A DNA stretch of 64,000 bases from Dechloromonas sp. (GCA_011391255.1 JAABQV010000007.1:85076-149075), one strand, 5' to 3'. Shown: positions 22,446-30,551, counted from the stretch's first letter. A program made the numbers and translations. Notes: generated by a model from the sequence alone, not told the origin.

Positions 22446-22924
22446 TCCCAACCCCGCCCTTTTCGGCCGCCAGTTCCTGCGCCTTGCAACGAATAAAAGC
22501 GGCGATGACCTCTGCCATGCTCCGTTCCCAGGCATCGGCAGAATTGATATCGGGCAAACGACCGCTCTCCTTTTTGAAAGTCCGCGCACGATTCGCAAGT
22601 TCAAGCGCATCCTCGCGCGAAATGCTTAGCTTCTTGCCTGCCAAAAACTGGCGCACCGCATCGACCTTCGATTTGGCGACACGCGGCTCATTGACGCCGG
22701 GCGCGTTGCACAAGTTCCACTGTGGCGGCTCCTGCCAATCCCAAAAAGCCGTGCTGGCTCAATCGCTCATCGGCAAAGCTGGTGCCAATCGAGCGTTCCG
22801 GCACAACAACGATAGCCTGCCGCAATCCCTGATTGTTCAGCTTGTTCAGCGCAATAAACATCAGCGCCCGCGATTTGCCCGAGGCTCGCGGCGACTTGAT
22901 CAGGCGGATCGGTTTGTTGCTCAT
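22438..22924 (-). pseudogene. remnant of a DEAD/DEAH-type helicase gene
   Basis: The first frame starts MSNKPIRLIKSPRASGKSRALMFIALNKL, a P-loop ATPase/helicase start with a GKS motif, and continues AIVVVPERSIGTSFADERL. Around 22750 the matching sequence jumps by one frame: ...QHGF is continued by WDWQEPPQWNLCNAPGVNEP in the neighbouring frame. The second frame then runs directly into FKKESGRLPDINSADAWERSMAE, which I recall as the far C-terminal part of such helicases, so the core is missing. Both a frameshift and a large internal deletion are therefore likely. The gene is not expected to be functional. Confidence 0.65.
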
Positions 22925-23352
22925 GATTGGCATGCCTGCGGGGCGCTTTCAGCATCGTGCCAATTCAGCAACGGCAAGCCCGGTACACGAGAAAACTCAC
23001 GTACATTACGCGTCACCAGGGTGGCCTGATAACGCAATGCCGTCGCTGCGATCAAGGTATCGTGCGGGCCGATGGGTGTGCCCACAGCCTCCAGTTCGAC
23101 ACGGATACGGGCCGCCTGGGCGGCACATTCACTGTCAAATGGCAAAAGCTGCATGGGGCGCAGCAATTGTGCCAACGCAGCCAATCGCGGCATCGCCGCC
23201 GCCTCTGGCAAGCGCAGCAGCCCGTAACGCAATTCATACTCAACAATAGCCGGCACGCCAAGATCGGCCGGTCGCAGAGATTGCAGGTGCGGCACCACCA
23301 GCGGATCGCCACGGAAGTAATAACTAATGGTGTTGCTGTCGAGAATCAACAT
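22921..23352 (-). CDS. vapC: PIN-domain toxin, VapC family
   Basis: A 143-residue PIN-domain ribonuclease. The acidic residues expected for metal binding are present: Asp in MLILDSNTISYYFRGD, Glu in PAIVEYELRYGLLRL and Asp in GTPIGPHDTLIAATAL, with a late TRNVREFSRVPGL segment. PIN toxins cleave specific RNAs, often initiator tRNA. The gene lies directly after a ribbon-helix-helix antitoxin gene, so the two form a type II toxin-antitoxin pair. ATG 23352 is used; an in-frame TTG at 23361 would give 3 more residues and sit closer to the antitoxin stop. Confidence 0.88.
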   Translation of the reverse strand: MLILDSNTISYYFRGDPLVVPHLQSLRPADLGVPAIVEYELRYGLLRLPEAAAMPRLAALAQLLRPMQLLPFDSECAAQAARIRVELEAVGTPIGPHDTLIAATALRYQATLVTRNVREFSRVPGLPLLNWHDAESAPQACQS

Positions 23353-23361
23353 GGCTGGCAA

Positions 23362-23592
23362 TCAAAAACCCAAGCGGGGAACATCAGCAGCTTGTGAGGC
23401 TGGGTTTTCTTCGTAAAAGGGAAAATCAGCAAACGCTCCCGCCAAGGCCAAACAATCCTGTGGCCATTCATACGCGGCGTATTTGCGGATGATTTCGGCC
23501 ACCCAACGGCTTTTCGACAAACCATTCGCCTGCGCTGCCTGCTCGACCAGCGCCTGCGTGGCATCGTCCAGATACAAGGTGATTTGTGACAT
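23362..23592 (-). CDS. ribbon-helix-helix antitoxin, VapB-like
   Basis: A 76-residue protein. The N-terminal part MSQITLYLDDATQALVEQAAQANGLSKSRWVAEIIRKY is a typical ribbon-helix-helix DNA-binding fold; the acidic and aromatic C-terminus (ADFPFYEENPAS) is where such antitoxins usually wrap their toxin. It directly precedes the PIN-domain toxin. AAAGGAG stands 8 bp before the ATG. The expected role is to neutralise the toxin and repress the operon; a pair of direct repeats just upstream could be the operator. Confidence 0.87.
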   Translation of the reverse strand: MSQITLYLDDATQALVEQAAQANGLSKSRWVAEIIRKYAAYEWPQDCLALAGAFADFPFYEENPASQAADVPRLGF

Positions 23593-23621
23593 GGCAGGAA
23601 CTCCTTTGAATTAACTCGGAC

Positions 23622-23643
23622 AAGTATATTTCAAAGTATATTT
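23622..23643. promoter_or_regulatory. direct repeats before the antitoxin gene, candidate operator
   Basis: AAGTATATTT occurs twice with a 12-bp period, about 30-50 bp upstream of the antitoxin ATG. Ribbon-helix-helix dimers commonly bind such short tandem repeats. The AT-rich tract probably also contains the promoter. Confidence 0.4.
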
Positions 23644-23684
23644 ACAACAAGAGGTTCGTCAAGTCGGTCAGTGTGTCAGGTCGC

Positions 23685-23801
23685 TCATGCTTTTTTGCCC
23701 CGCGGCGTTTTCTTCGGGGCTTTGCTGGCCGCCTCGGCGGTCATCTTGGTGCACAGCTCGCTGAGTGCCGACAGAAAGTGTGCATAATCATGCCTTTCCA
23801 T
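23685..23801 (-). CDS. possible 38-residue small protein
   Basis: A short frame with ATG at 23801 and TGA at 23685, reading MERHDYAHFLSALSELCTKM and then a tail rich in Ala, Lys and Pro. Third codon positions are strongly GC-biased, as in genes of this genome, and the lysine-rich end resembles tails of small nucleic-acid-associated proteins. The Shine-Dalgarno is poor and any promoter would lie within mobB. It may instead be the remnant of a longer gene; an in-frame stop lies just before the ATG. Confidence 0.3.
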   Translation of the reverse strand: MERHDYAHFLSALSELCTKMTAEAASKAPKKTPRGKKA

Positions 23802-23822
23802 TTCGTGCTACCGACAACAACC

Positions 23823-24317
23823 ATGAAAGTGATCGGATTCGCCGGCTGGTCCGGCAGCGGCAAGACGACGCTGGTCGAGCGTGTGATTGGCCTGCTCGAG
23901 GCTCGTGGCCTGGTGGTGTCGTTGATCAAGCACGCGCATCACGAAGCCGATGTCGATTATCCGGGCAAGGATTCCTATCGCCATCGCCACGCTGGTTGTC
24001 GCGAGGTTTTATTGACCTCGATGAACCGCTGGGCCTTGATGCACGAGTTGCGCGGGCGACCCGAGATGACGCTGGATCAGGCGCTTGAGCAGCTATCGCC
24101 CTGCGATCTGGTGCTGGTGGAGGGCTTCAAGCGGGCGCCGATTGCCAAGATTGAGATCTGGCGCGCGGAAATCGGCAAGCCCTTGTTGTTTCCGGACGAC
24201 CCGCACATCATTGCGATCGCCAGCGATTCACGGCTGGAAACGGACTTGCCGCAGATCGATATCAACGATCCGGCGGCAGTTGCCGAATTTATCCTGGCCA
24301 GCAGCGGGCTGAATTGA
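23823..24317 (+). CDS. mobB: molybdopterin-guanine dinucleotide biosynthesis protein MobB
   Basis: A 164-residue GTP-binding protein: MKVIGFAGWSGSGKTTLVERVI contains the P-loop, followed by VSLIKHAHHEADVDYPGKDSYRHRHAG, the DLVLVEGFKRAPIAKIEIWR block and a C-terminal IDINDPAAVAEFIL. MobB helps MobA attach GMP to molybdopterin to make the bis-MGD cofactor used by formate dehydrogenase. The start is the ATG directly before the conserved KVIGFAG; a longer frame upstream is shadow sequence. Its partners mobA and fdhD lie a few kb downstream on the other strand. Confidence 0.92.
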   Translation: MKVIGFAGWSGSGKTTLVERVIGLLEARGLVVSLIKHAHHEADVDYPGKDSYRHRHAGCREVLLTSMNRWALMHELRGRPEMTLDQALEQLSPCDLVLVEGFKRAPIAKIEIWRAEIGKPLLFPDDPHIIAIASDSRLETDLPQIDINDPAAVAEFILASSGLN

Positions 24318-25460
24318 TCAGCCTGTTTTCAGGTAGGCCGCGAGGTCGACCGTGTCGATCTGTTCCGGTTTCATGAAGCGTTCGGCATACTCGCGGTAAG
24401 CACCGGAGCGCAGGAAAAGGTCGAACAATTCAGGATCGATGTGCTGATCCTTTTTCATGAACGACATGATCCTGATCGCCTCGGAGAGCGTCTTGCCCTT
24501 CTTGTAGGGGCGGTCAACCGCCGTCAGAGCCTCAAAAATGTCGGCAATCGCCATCATCCGGGCGAGCGGGCTCATTTCTTCCTTTTTCAGTTGGCGTGGA
24601 TAGCCGCTGCCGTCCATCTTTTCGTGGTGGCCGGCAGCGATTTCCGGGACGTTGCGCAAATGTTTGGGGAAGGGCAGTTGGCTCAACATGATCAGCGTCT
24701 GGACGATATGTTCGTTGATCTTGTAGCGCTCTTCCTCGGATAACGTGCCGCGGGCGACGGCCAGGTTGTACAACTCGCCCTTGTTGTAGAGCAGCGCCGG
24801 CATCGTCATGCGGATGCCCCATTGGTTGTCGGCCGGCATCCGGTCGCGTGCCTGGCGCTCGAAAAAATGCTCGGCCTTGTTGGCCAGCAGGGCTTCGCTT
24901 ACCGGCAGGTCAGGGGCCGGGCTGCGGGCTTTGCGCTCTTTTTCTTCGTGCGAAATGCCGAGCCGGTCATCGAGCGTGCGTTGCCAGGTGCGCGCGGCAA
25001 TCGCGTCGAGGCGAGCGATTTTTTCGGGGGCCATGAATTCGCCGCCCTCGTTGCAGGTGGCGACAAAGGCAAAATCATCATCGAGTTGCGCCAGCGCTGC
25101 GGCCAACTGCTGGCGCGCCGGGGCTTCCTCTGCTCCACTGGAAATCGCTTGCAGACAGGCAATTTCGGCATCGCGCTTGAGTACCTCAAAGCGCATGCGG
25201 ACTTCGTGGATGCGGTCGTACAGGGTTTCCAGCTTGGTCGCCTTGTCGACGACGTATTCCGGCGTTGTCACCTTGCCGCAATCGTGTAGCCAGGCGGCAA
25301 CATGCACCGCTTCCCAATCGTCGGCGGAAAGCTGGAAGTTGGCGTAAGGGCCGCTCTGCTCGGCACAGGCGGCGCGCGCCAGCATCTTGGTCAGCTCCGG
25401 GACGCGTGCGCAGTGGCCGCCGGTGTAAGGGCTCTTGGCGTCAATGGCGCCGGCGATCAA
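24318..25460 (-). CDS. HD-GYP phosphodiesterase half of a split sensor protein
   Basis: A 380-residue segment with an apparently complete HD-GYP domain: AGAIDAKSPYTGGHCARVPELT, the metal motif WLHDCGKVTTPEYVVDKATKLE and GHHEKMDGSGYPRQLKKEEM. Such enzymes hydrolyse c-di-GMP. The frame opens at TTG 25460, overlapping the stop of the upstream sensor half (TTGA). In related proteins the sensor and HD-GYP parts are one chain (…LFEAFIQLIAGAIDAKSP…), so this is most likely the C-terminal part of a frameshifted gene. Coupled translation from the TTG remains possible. Confidence 0.75.
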   Translation of the reverse strand: MIAGAIDAKSPYTGGHCARVPELTKMLARAACAEQSGPYANFQLSADDWEAVHVAAWLHDCGKVTTPEYVVDKATKLETLYDRIHEVRMRFEVLKRDAEIACLQAISSGAEEAPARQQLAAALAQLDDDFAFVATCNEGGEFMAPEKIARLDAIAARTWQRTLDDRLGISHEEKERKARSPAPDLPVSEALLANKAEHFFERQARDRMPADNQWGIRMTMPALLYNKGELYNLAVARGTLSEEERYKINEHIVQTLIMLSQLPFPKHLRNVPEIAAGHHEKMDGSGYPRQLKKEEMSPLARMMAIADIFEALTAVDRPYKKGKTLSEAIRIMSFMKKDQHIDPELFDLFLRSGAYREYAERFMKPEQIDTVDLAAYLKTG

Positions 25461-27199
25461 CTGAATGAAGGGGCTTCAAAGAGCGTCTTTTGCGCCTTGA
25501 TCAGCTCCTTGCTTTCCAGCGAAACCGCCACCGAACCGGAAAGCGCTTCGACAAAGCTGACCTGAGCCTGTCCGGCAGCCACCGGGCAGAGCAACATCAT
25601 CGCGCCAACCAGTTGCTGCTGGCGGTTATGCAGCGGCACCGCGATGCCGTGCGTATCGTTTGTCGCGGCCACGCCGAGGGCAGCAAAGTCAGCGCTGGTG
25701 AGTACGCGGGTGCATGGCTTCCGGCTGCTCAGCGCCTGACTGAGCAAGGGGCCGGTGGTGGCTGGATCGATCTGGCCGAGGGTGCCTGGCAGGGGCGAGC
25801 CGTCGTCCTTGAGCGCGCTGGCATTGAGCAGTTGCCCGTGGTCGTAAAGGTAAAGAATCCCGGCTTTGGCCTCGGCGGCGGAGAGCGTTTCGCTGAGCAG
25901 GCGCGGTAGCAGGCGGTCGAAATCATTTTCGGCTGCAATTGCCATGCTGATGTCGAGAAAACGCCGGATGGTTCGCTTCATGCCGCTCATTGTTGTGGCG
26001 AGGTCATTCACCTCAAGGACCAGAGAGCGCACCGTGATCGGCTGCGAAAACTCGAATTGCTGAATCAGATCGGCCTCGCGGGCCAGTTGCCGTAGCGGCT
26101 TGGCGACGCTTCTGGCGAGCAGCCAGGTGATTGGTATGGCGAGCAAAATAACGATTAAAACGGTCAGTGCGACGTGCCGGAGTGTTTGCCGGGCACCGGC
26201 CATCAATTCCTTGTCCGGGATCGCCGAAATCAGTAGCAGCGGGCTGCTGCCCTGAATGGTCAAAGGGCTGATCGAGATGTGCCATTGTTCGTCATTCAAC
26301 GTCAGCCGGGAATTTCCCTCGCTTCGCGCGTCGAGCGCGCTCAGCGCGGCAAATGCCGGAACGCCGAGTTCGGAAATCGGTGTAAGTCGCGGCGGGGCAT
26401 CCGGGCCGTTGGGAAAGCTGATCGCCTGGGCAGGATTTTCAAAGCCGATGGTCTGGCCTTTGCTATCGGCCAGCACAATCTGGCTGCCAGGCGTGACTTT
26501 TTGGTCGGCCAGCGAGAGCCCGAGGGTGTCCAGTTGAATATCGGCACCGGCAACCGCATCACCGCGCGGCGAGCGCCGGGAGATGGTACTGCCGACCTTT
26601 TTGCTCGAGTAAAACAGGTAGGGTTCGGTGTAAGCCTGCTGATCGGTGGTGATTGCCGAGCTGTACCAGTCACGTTGGCGCGGGTCGTAGTTGCTCGCGT
26701 AATCGGGTCGCGGGTCACGGCGCAGAATTGCGCCGGCGGTATCGAGATAGAGGAATTCGCCCTTGCCCTGAGCGATGCTTTGCACCAGATAGGCGGCAGT
26801 TGCGGGGGCCTTGAAGAATGCTCGCTCGGTGGCATCGGAGAGCCGGCGGGTGAAGAAGAGATCACCGCTTGCGTAGCCGATATAGAACGCCGAGATGGCC
26901 GGGGAATCTTGCAGTGCTTCGCGGATCAGTCCGAGGAAAGCGAGCCGTTCGCTCAGCGTCTGCGCTTCGGTAACTTTTGACTGGCTGATCAGGCGCATCG
27001 CCATCCCGGCCGGGGCCACGAGATTTCTGAATTCGCTGTGGATTTCCTTGCTGATCCGGGCGTTCAGCTCGCTGGCGCTGGATTCGAGAAGTTCGCGGCT
27101 ACTTTTGTAACCGAGAAAGCCGACGATGCTGCTGATCAAAAGAATCAGCGCTACAAACAGGGTCGAGATCTGCAAATGAAGCGGGTAGCGATGCGCCAT
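25457..27199 (-). CDS. Cache-HAMP-GAF sensor half of a split HD-GYP protein
   Basis: A 580-residue membrane sensor. An N-terminal helix (STLFVALILLISSIVGFLGY) leads into a double-Cache periplasmic domain (DYASNYDPRQRDWYSSAI is its ligand-pocket segment). A second helix (VALTVLIVILLAIPITWLLA), HAMP and a GAF-like domain (SEAKAGILYLYDHGQLLN region) follow. It ends abruptly in AQKTLFEAPSFS, where the expected continuation FIQLIAGAIDAK is present in another frame. The break lies at the CCCC run at 25467-25470 and equals 2 extra bases or 1 missing base. A sequencing error, a true mutation or recoding could explain it. Confidence 0.75.
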   Translation of the reverse strand: MAHRYPLHLQISTLFVALILLISSIVGFLGYKSSRELLESSASELNARISKEIHSEFRNLVAPAGMAMRLISQSKVTEAQTLSERLAFLGLIREALQDSPAISAFYIGYASGDLFFTRRLSDATERAFFKAPATAAYLVQSIAQGKGEFLYLDTAGAILRRDPRPDYASNYDPRQRDWYSSAITTDQQAYTEPYLFYSSKKVGSTISRRSPRGDAVAGADIQLDTLGLSLADQKVTPGSQIVLADSKGQTIGFENPAQAISFPNGPDAPPRLTPISELGVPAFAALSALDARSEGNSRLTLNDEQWHISISPLTIQGSSPLLLISAIPDKELMAGARQTLRHVALTVLIVILLAIPITWLLARSVAKPLRQLAREADLIQQFEFSQPITVRSLVLEVNDLATTMSGMKRTIRRFLDISMAIAAENDFDRLLPRLLSETLSAAEAKAGILYLYDHGQLLNASALKDDGSPLPGTLGQIDPATTGPLLSQALSSRKPCTRVLTSADFAALGVAATNDTHGIAVPLHNRQQQLVGAMMLLCPVAAGQAQVSFVEALSGSVAVSLESKELIKAQKTLFEAPSFS

Positions 27200-27231
27200 G
27201 GCTTTGTTTTCGGCAGGATGGAAGCGCCATC

Positions 27232-27819
27232 TTACCTGCCTTCGAAGCGCCCGAGTTCTTCCCGCGTGTTGATGTTTTCAAAGGCTGCGGCCTGATCGTC
27301 GAAGGCAACTTCGGTTACTTTCAAGGTCGAATACCAGCGGTCTATCTTGCGCCCGCCGCTTTGCAAAAACTCGGTCAAATGCGGCAAAACCTCGCGTTTG
27401 CACAGGCAAAAGACCGGTTGCGGCTGATCGAAGGTGCGAACAACAGCGAGATCGGCGCCGCTTGCGGTCAACGCCAAAAACAGGCGGGAAATCAGATCTT
27501 CCGGCAGAAACGGCGAGTCGCAGGGGGCGGTGGCGACCAGCGGGGTTTGCGCGGCCGACAGGGCGGCATGCAGTCCGGCGAGCGGGCCGGCAAAATCGGG
27601 AATCTGATCCGGGACAACCGGGCAGCCAAACTCGGCATAGCGCTCCAGATTCTGGTTGGCGTTGATGATCAGGGTGCCGACCTGCGGTTGCAGGCGTTCG
27701 ATCACCCAGGCAACCATCGTCTTGCCGCGCAGCAGCTGTAACCCTTTGTCGACGTTGCCCATGCGACGCCCCATGCCACCAGCCAAAATAACGCCGGTGA
27801 TGCTTGACTGCTCAGTCAT
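27232..27819 (-). CDS. mobA: molybdenum cofactor guanylyltransferase MobA
   Basis: A 195-residue nucleotidyltransferase with the signature ITGVILAGGMGRRMGNVDKGLQLLRGKTM at the N-terminus, then VPDQIPDFAGPLAGLHAAL and CDSPFLPEDLISRL, where the Asp binds the metal. It transfers GMP from GTP to molybdopterin. Its ATG overlaps the fdhD stop (ATGA), so fdhD-mobA form an operon. This fits a need for bis-MGD in the formate dehydrogenase encoded nearby. Confidence 0.94.
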   Translation of the reverse strand: MTEQSSITGVILAGGMGRRMGNVDKGLQLLRGKTMVAWVIERLQPQVGTLIINANQNLERYAEFGCPVVPDQIPDFAGPLAGLHAALSAAQTPLVATAPCDSPFLPEDLISRLFLALTASGADLAVVRTFDQPQPVFCLCKREVLPHLTEFLQSGGRKIDRWYSTLKVTEVAFDDQAAAFENINTREELGRFEGR

Positions 27820-28619
27820 CGTGTAAACCTTTCAGCACCGCTGAACAGCAAATAATGCTTACCCTGCGCGCGGCCGATCATCGTCATCCCGAGTTTGCTG
27901 GCAATTTCCCAACCCATTTGTGTCAGGCCGGATCTTGAGACAAGGAAGGGAATGCCCATTTGGGCGGTCTTGATCACCATTTCGGAAGTCAGCCGACCGG
28001 TCGTGTAGAAAATCTTGTCGCCGCCATCGAGTTCGTCGAGCCACATCTTGCCGGCAATTGCATCGACCGCATTGTGGCGGCCAACGTCTTCGACAAACAT
28101 CAGAATTTCAGCGCCCTTGGCCAACGCGCAGCCATGCACGGCGCCGGCTTGTTTGTAAATCGACTCGTGATGGCGGACGGCATCAAGCAGGCCGTAAAGC
28201 GTGACCTCCGCCAGCATGGCGGTGGCCGGCAAATGGATATTGTCGATTTCCGCCATCAGGTCGCCAAAAATGGTGCCTTGTCCGCAGCCGGTGGTGACGG
28301 TTCGTTTTTCCAGGCGCTCGGCGGCGATGCCTTGCCCATGACGGGTAACGACGGCAACCGCATTGACTTCCCAATCAACCTGGACGCTGACGATGTCGCT
28401 CAACTTGCCGATCAGCCGCTGGTTGCGCAGATAGCCAAGAGTGAGCGCTTCGGGGGCGGCGCCGAGGGTCATCAGGGTGACGATTTCCTGCTTGTCGACG
28501 TAAATGGTCAGCGGATGTTCGCCGGCAATCGCGGTCGGCACGATCTCGCCGCGTTCATTGACGGCGTCGATCTCGAAGGTCAGTGGCCGGGCGGCCTGGG
28601 TCAGCAGTGGGCGGTTCAT
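27816..28619 (-). CDS. fdhD: formate dehydrogenase accessory sulfurtransferase FdhD
   Basis: A 267-residue protein that moves sulfur from a cysteine desulfurase to the cofactor of formate dehydrogenase. It shows TIYVDKQEIVTLMTLGAAPEALTLGYL, the active-site region TGCGQGTIF, the VHGCALAKGAEILMFVEDVGRHNAVDAI block and FYTTGRLTSEMVIKTAQMG. The active-site loop has one Cys (CGQG), where the E. coli protein has a CxxC pair. It opens the fdhD-mobA operon and is divergent from tupA with a 145-bp shared upstream region. Confidence 0.93.
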   Translation of the reverse strand: MNRPLLTQAARPLTFEIDAVNERGEIVPTAIAGEHPLTIYVDKQEIVTLMTLGAAPEALTLGYLRNQRLIGKLSDIVSVQVDWEVNAVAVVTRHGQGIAAERLEKRTVTTGCGQGTIFGDLMAEIDNIHLPATAMLAEVTLYGLLDAVRHHESIYKQAGAVHGCALAKGAEILMFVEDVGRHNAVDAIAGKMWLDELDGGDKIFYTTGRLTSEMVIKTAQMGIPFLVSRSGLTQMGWEIASKLGMTMIGRAQGKHYLLFSGAERFTR

Positions 28620-28764
28620 CGAACAAATTCTACACGGGAGAATTGTTACGGTGCGCTGCCGAGTACCCTGAGCAACGCTCGACGGCCTTGTGATAGCCTT
28701 CCGCTCGACCCTGAATCGCCAGATCAGGGCGCTCGCAGATCAATGACCAAAACCGGGTGAGCCG

Positions 28765-29580
28765 ATGAAATTCGTTAAATTCCTGATCGCCGGCGCCATT
28801 GTGCTGCCGTGCAGCTTCGCCACCGCTGCCGATGCGGCGTTCATCACCGTCGCCTCGACGACCTCAACCGAACAATCCGGGTTGTTTGGCCACATCCTGC
28901 CGGTTTTTGAGAAAGAGAGCGGCATCAAGGTTCGCGTCGTCGCCCTCGGCACCGGCCAGGCGCTCGATACGGCGCGGCGCGGCGATGCCGATGTGGCTTT
29001 TGTGCATGACCAGGTCGCCGAGGCAAAATTTGTTGCTGAAGGTTCGGGCGTCGAGCGCAAGGAGGTGATGTACAACGATTTTGTGCTGGTTGGCCCCAAG
29101 GCAGATCCTGCCAAAGTGGCCGGCAAGGATATTCAGGCCGGCTTGCGGCGGATCGCAGCGAGCCGTCCGCCCTTTGTCTCGCGCGGCGATAAGAGCGGTA
29201 CGCATGCCGCTGAATTGCGCTACTGGAAATCTGCCGGGGTTGATCTTGAGGCGATCAAAGGCCCGTGGTACCGGGATTCCGGACTCGGCATGGGGCCGGT
29301 GCTCAATATGGCGGCATCAATGAACGCCTACGTGCTGGCCGATCGCGGCACCTGGCTGGCCTTCAAGAATCGCGCTGATCTAGCCATTGTCATTGAAGGT
29401 GATACCCGTTTGTTTAACCAGTACGGTGTGATTTTGGTCAATCCAGCCAAACATCCGCACATAAAGAAAGTCGAAGGGCAGCGTTTTATCGACTGGCTGG
29501 TGTCAGCGGCCGGGCAAAAGGCGATTGCCGGGTACAAGATTTCTGGAGAGCAGCTTTTCTTTCCGAATGCGAAGCGCTAA
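28765..29580 (+). CDS. tupA: tungstate ABC transporter binding protein TupA
   Basis: A 271-residue periplasmic protein with a signal peptide (FLIAGAIVLPCSFATAADA). The mature start FITVASTTSTEQSGLFGHILPVFEKESGIKV is typical of TupA, as are DVAFVHDQ, SRGDKSGTHAAELRYWK and MGPVLNMAASMNAYVLADRGTWL. TupA binds tungstate far more tightly than molybdate in characterised cases. The permease and ATPase genes (tupBC) are 11 kb downstream after the formate dehydrogenase genes. The gap suggests fdh genes and tup genes have been rearranged around each other. Confidence 0.88.
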   Translation: MKFVKFLIAGAIVLPCSFATAADAAFITVASTTSTEQSGLFGHILPVFEKESGIKVRVVALGTGQALDTARRGDADVAFVHDQVAEAKFVAEGSGVERKEVMYNDFVLVGPKADPAKVAGKDIQAGLRRIAASRPPFVSRGDKSGTHAAELRYWKSAGVDLEAIKGPWYRDSGLGMGPVLNMAASMNAYVLADRGTWLAFKNRADLAIVIEGDTRLFNQYGVILVNPAKHPHIKKVEGQRFIDWLVSAAGQKAIAGYKISGEQLFFPNAKR

Positions 29581-29595
29581 GGCGTTGCCATGGAA

Positions 29596-29615
29596 AGCCG
29601 CGCCCCGGCGCGGTT
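29596..29615 (+). terminator. weak hairpin terminator after tupA
   Basis: CCGCGCC and GGCGCGG form a GC-rich hairpin about 17 bp after the tupA stop. It is followed by a pyrimidine-rich TTCTCCCGTTCTC rather than a clean T run, so termination may be partial. Confidence 0.4.
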
Positions 29616-29623
29616 CTCCCGTT

Positions 29624-29669
29624 CTCGTTGGATTTTGTTTAAGCTGGTAGCCCTGCCAAATCCAACGAG
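29624..29669. repeat. perfect 12-bp-arm inverted repeat before the thioredoxin gene
   Basis: CTCGTTGGATTT and AAATCCAACGAG flank 22 bases, ending 9 bp before the TTG start at 29679. It could act as a second terminator, a leader hairpin or a protein site. The downstream arm overlaps the only Shine-Dalgarno-like bases (GAGG). Confidence 0.5.
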
Positions 29670-29678
29670 GCTCTCCTT

Positions 29679-30044
29679 TTGACTCACCTACCCCACCCGC
29701 TTCCTGATTTCATTTTCGATAGTGATGTAGATAACTTTGAGGTGAGCGTTATCGAAGCCTCGAAAATTGCCCCGGTGATTGCCGATTTCTGGGCCGACTG
29801 GTGCCCGCCCTGCCGGGCCTTGACGCCGGTGCTTGAAAGGCTGACCAACAGCCTGGCGGGACAAATACGGCTGGCCAAAATCGAGGTCGACGAAGGCCAT
29901 AACATGAAGCTGGCAGGGCGCTACGGGCTCAAGGGCTTCCCCACCGTTTTGCTGTTTATCGATGGTGAACTCAAGGGGCGTTTCTCCGGCGCGCGAGGCG
30001 AACATTGGGTCAAGGAATTTCTCGCGGAGCACGAAGCGATTTAA
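29679..30044 (+). CDS. thioredoxin-like protein
   Basis: A 121-residue thioredoxin fold with the active site FWADWCPPCRALTPVLERL (WCPPC instead of the usual WCGPC) and the cis-Pro loop KGFPTVLLFIDGEL. There is no signal peptide, so it acts in the cytoplasm as a disulfide reductant. TTG at 29679 is the only reasonable start. It is the first gene of the series of formate dehydrogenase accessory genes, which suggests it may keep an assembly factor reduced; that is an inference. Confidence 0.85.
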   Translation: MTHLPHPLPDFIFDSDVDNFEVSVIEASKIAPVIADFWADWCPPCRALTPVLERLTNSLAGQIRLAKIEVDEGHNMKLAGRYGLKGFPTVLLFIDGELKGRFSGARGEHWVKEFLAEHEAI

Positions 30045-30083
30045 ATCGGCTATGCTGGAAAAAGAGAATTCCAGAGAGTGGTC

Positions 30084-30551
30084 ATGAAACAATTTCCCGT
30101 CGCCGTCATCATCGAAAAAAAACAGATCGACAACCGCTGGGCCAGTGAAAGCTGGGAGGCGATAGGCGTTCTGCCGGCCTTTGATGCCGACCCGGCAGCA
30201 GCGCCGCGACAGATTTTTGCCGATGAGCGGCGCCAGCATTTTCTCGCCGGCTATTTCCCGCTTCAATTGTTCCGCGACGAGGTCGATAACTACCATCTCA
30301 ATCTGCTCTCGCCAGAGCCGCGCGTTTTTGTGCTGTGGCGCTTGATCGATGATTTTGCCCTGCCCATTGAAGCGACGCTGAGTTACGGCGAGGCGGCGCG
30401 CTGGCTGGATTCCGGCGAGAACTGCGACGGCGTGCCGATGCCGCCGGAAATTGCCGACTGGCTGGGCGATTTCGTCAATACGCATTACAAGCCGGCGGTG
30501 CGCAACAAGATCAAACGCAACGACCCGCTGGGTCAAAAGGTCGCCCGGTGA
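30084..30551 (+). CDS. DUF3305 protein, formate dehydrogenase locus
   Basis: A 155-residue cytoplasmic protein resembling DUF3305: FPVAVIIEKKQIDNRWASESWEAIGVLP, then FRDEVDNYHLNLLSPEPRVFVLWR and a basic C-terminus (YKPAVRNKIKRNDPLGQKVAR). The family is found beside respiratory formate dehydrogenase genes in proteobacteria but has no known activity. The ATG at 30084 follows an AGAGAG stretch. Its stop overlaps the GTG of the DUF3306 gene (GTGA), so the two proteins are made together. Confidence 0.8.
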   Translation: MKQFPVAVIIEKKQIDNRWASESWEAIGVLPAFDADPAAAPRQIFADERRQHFLAGYFPLQLFRDEVDNYHLNLLSPEPRVFVLWRLIDDFALPIEATLSYGEAARWLDSGENCDGVPMPPEIADWLGDFVNTHYKPAVRNKIKRNDPLGQKVAR

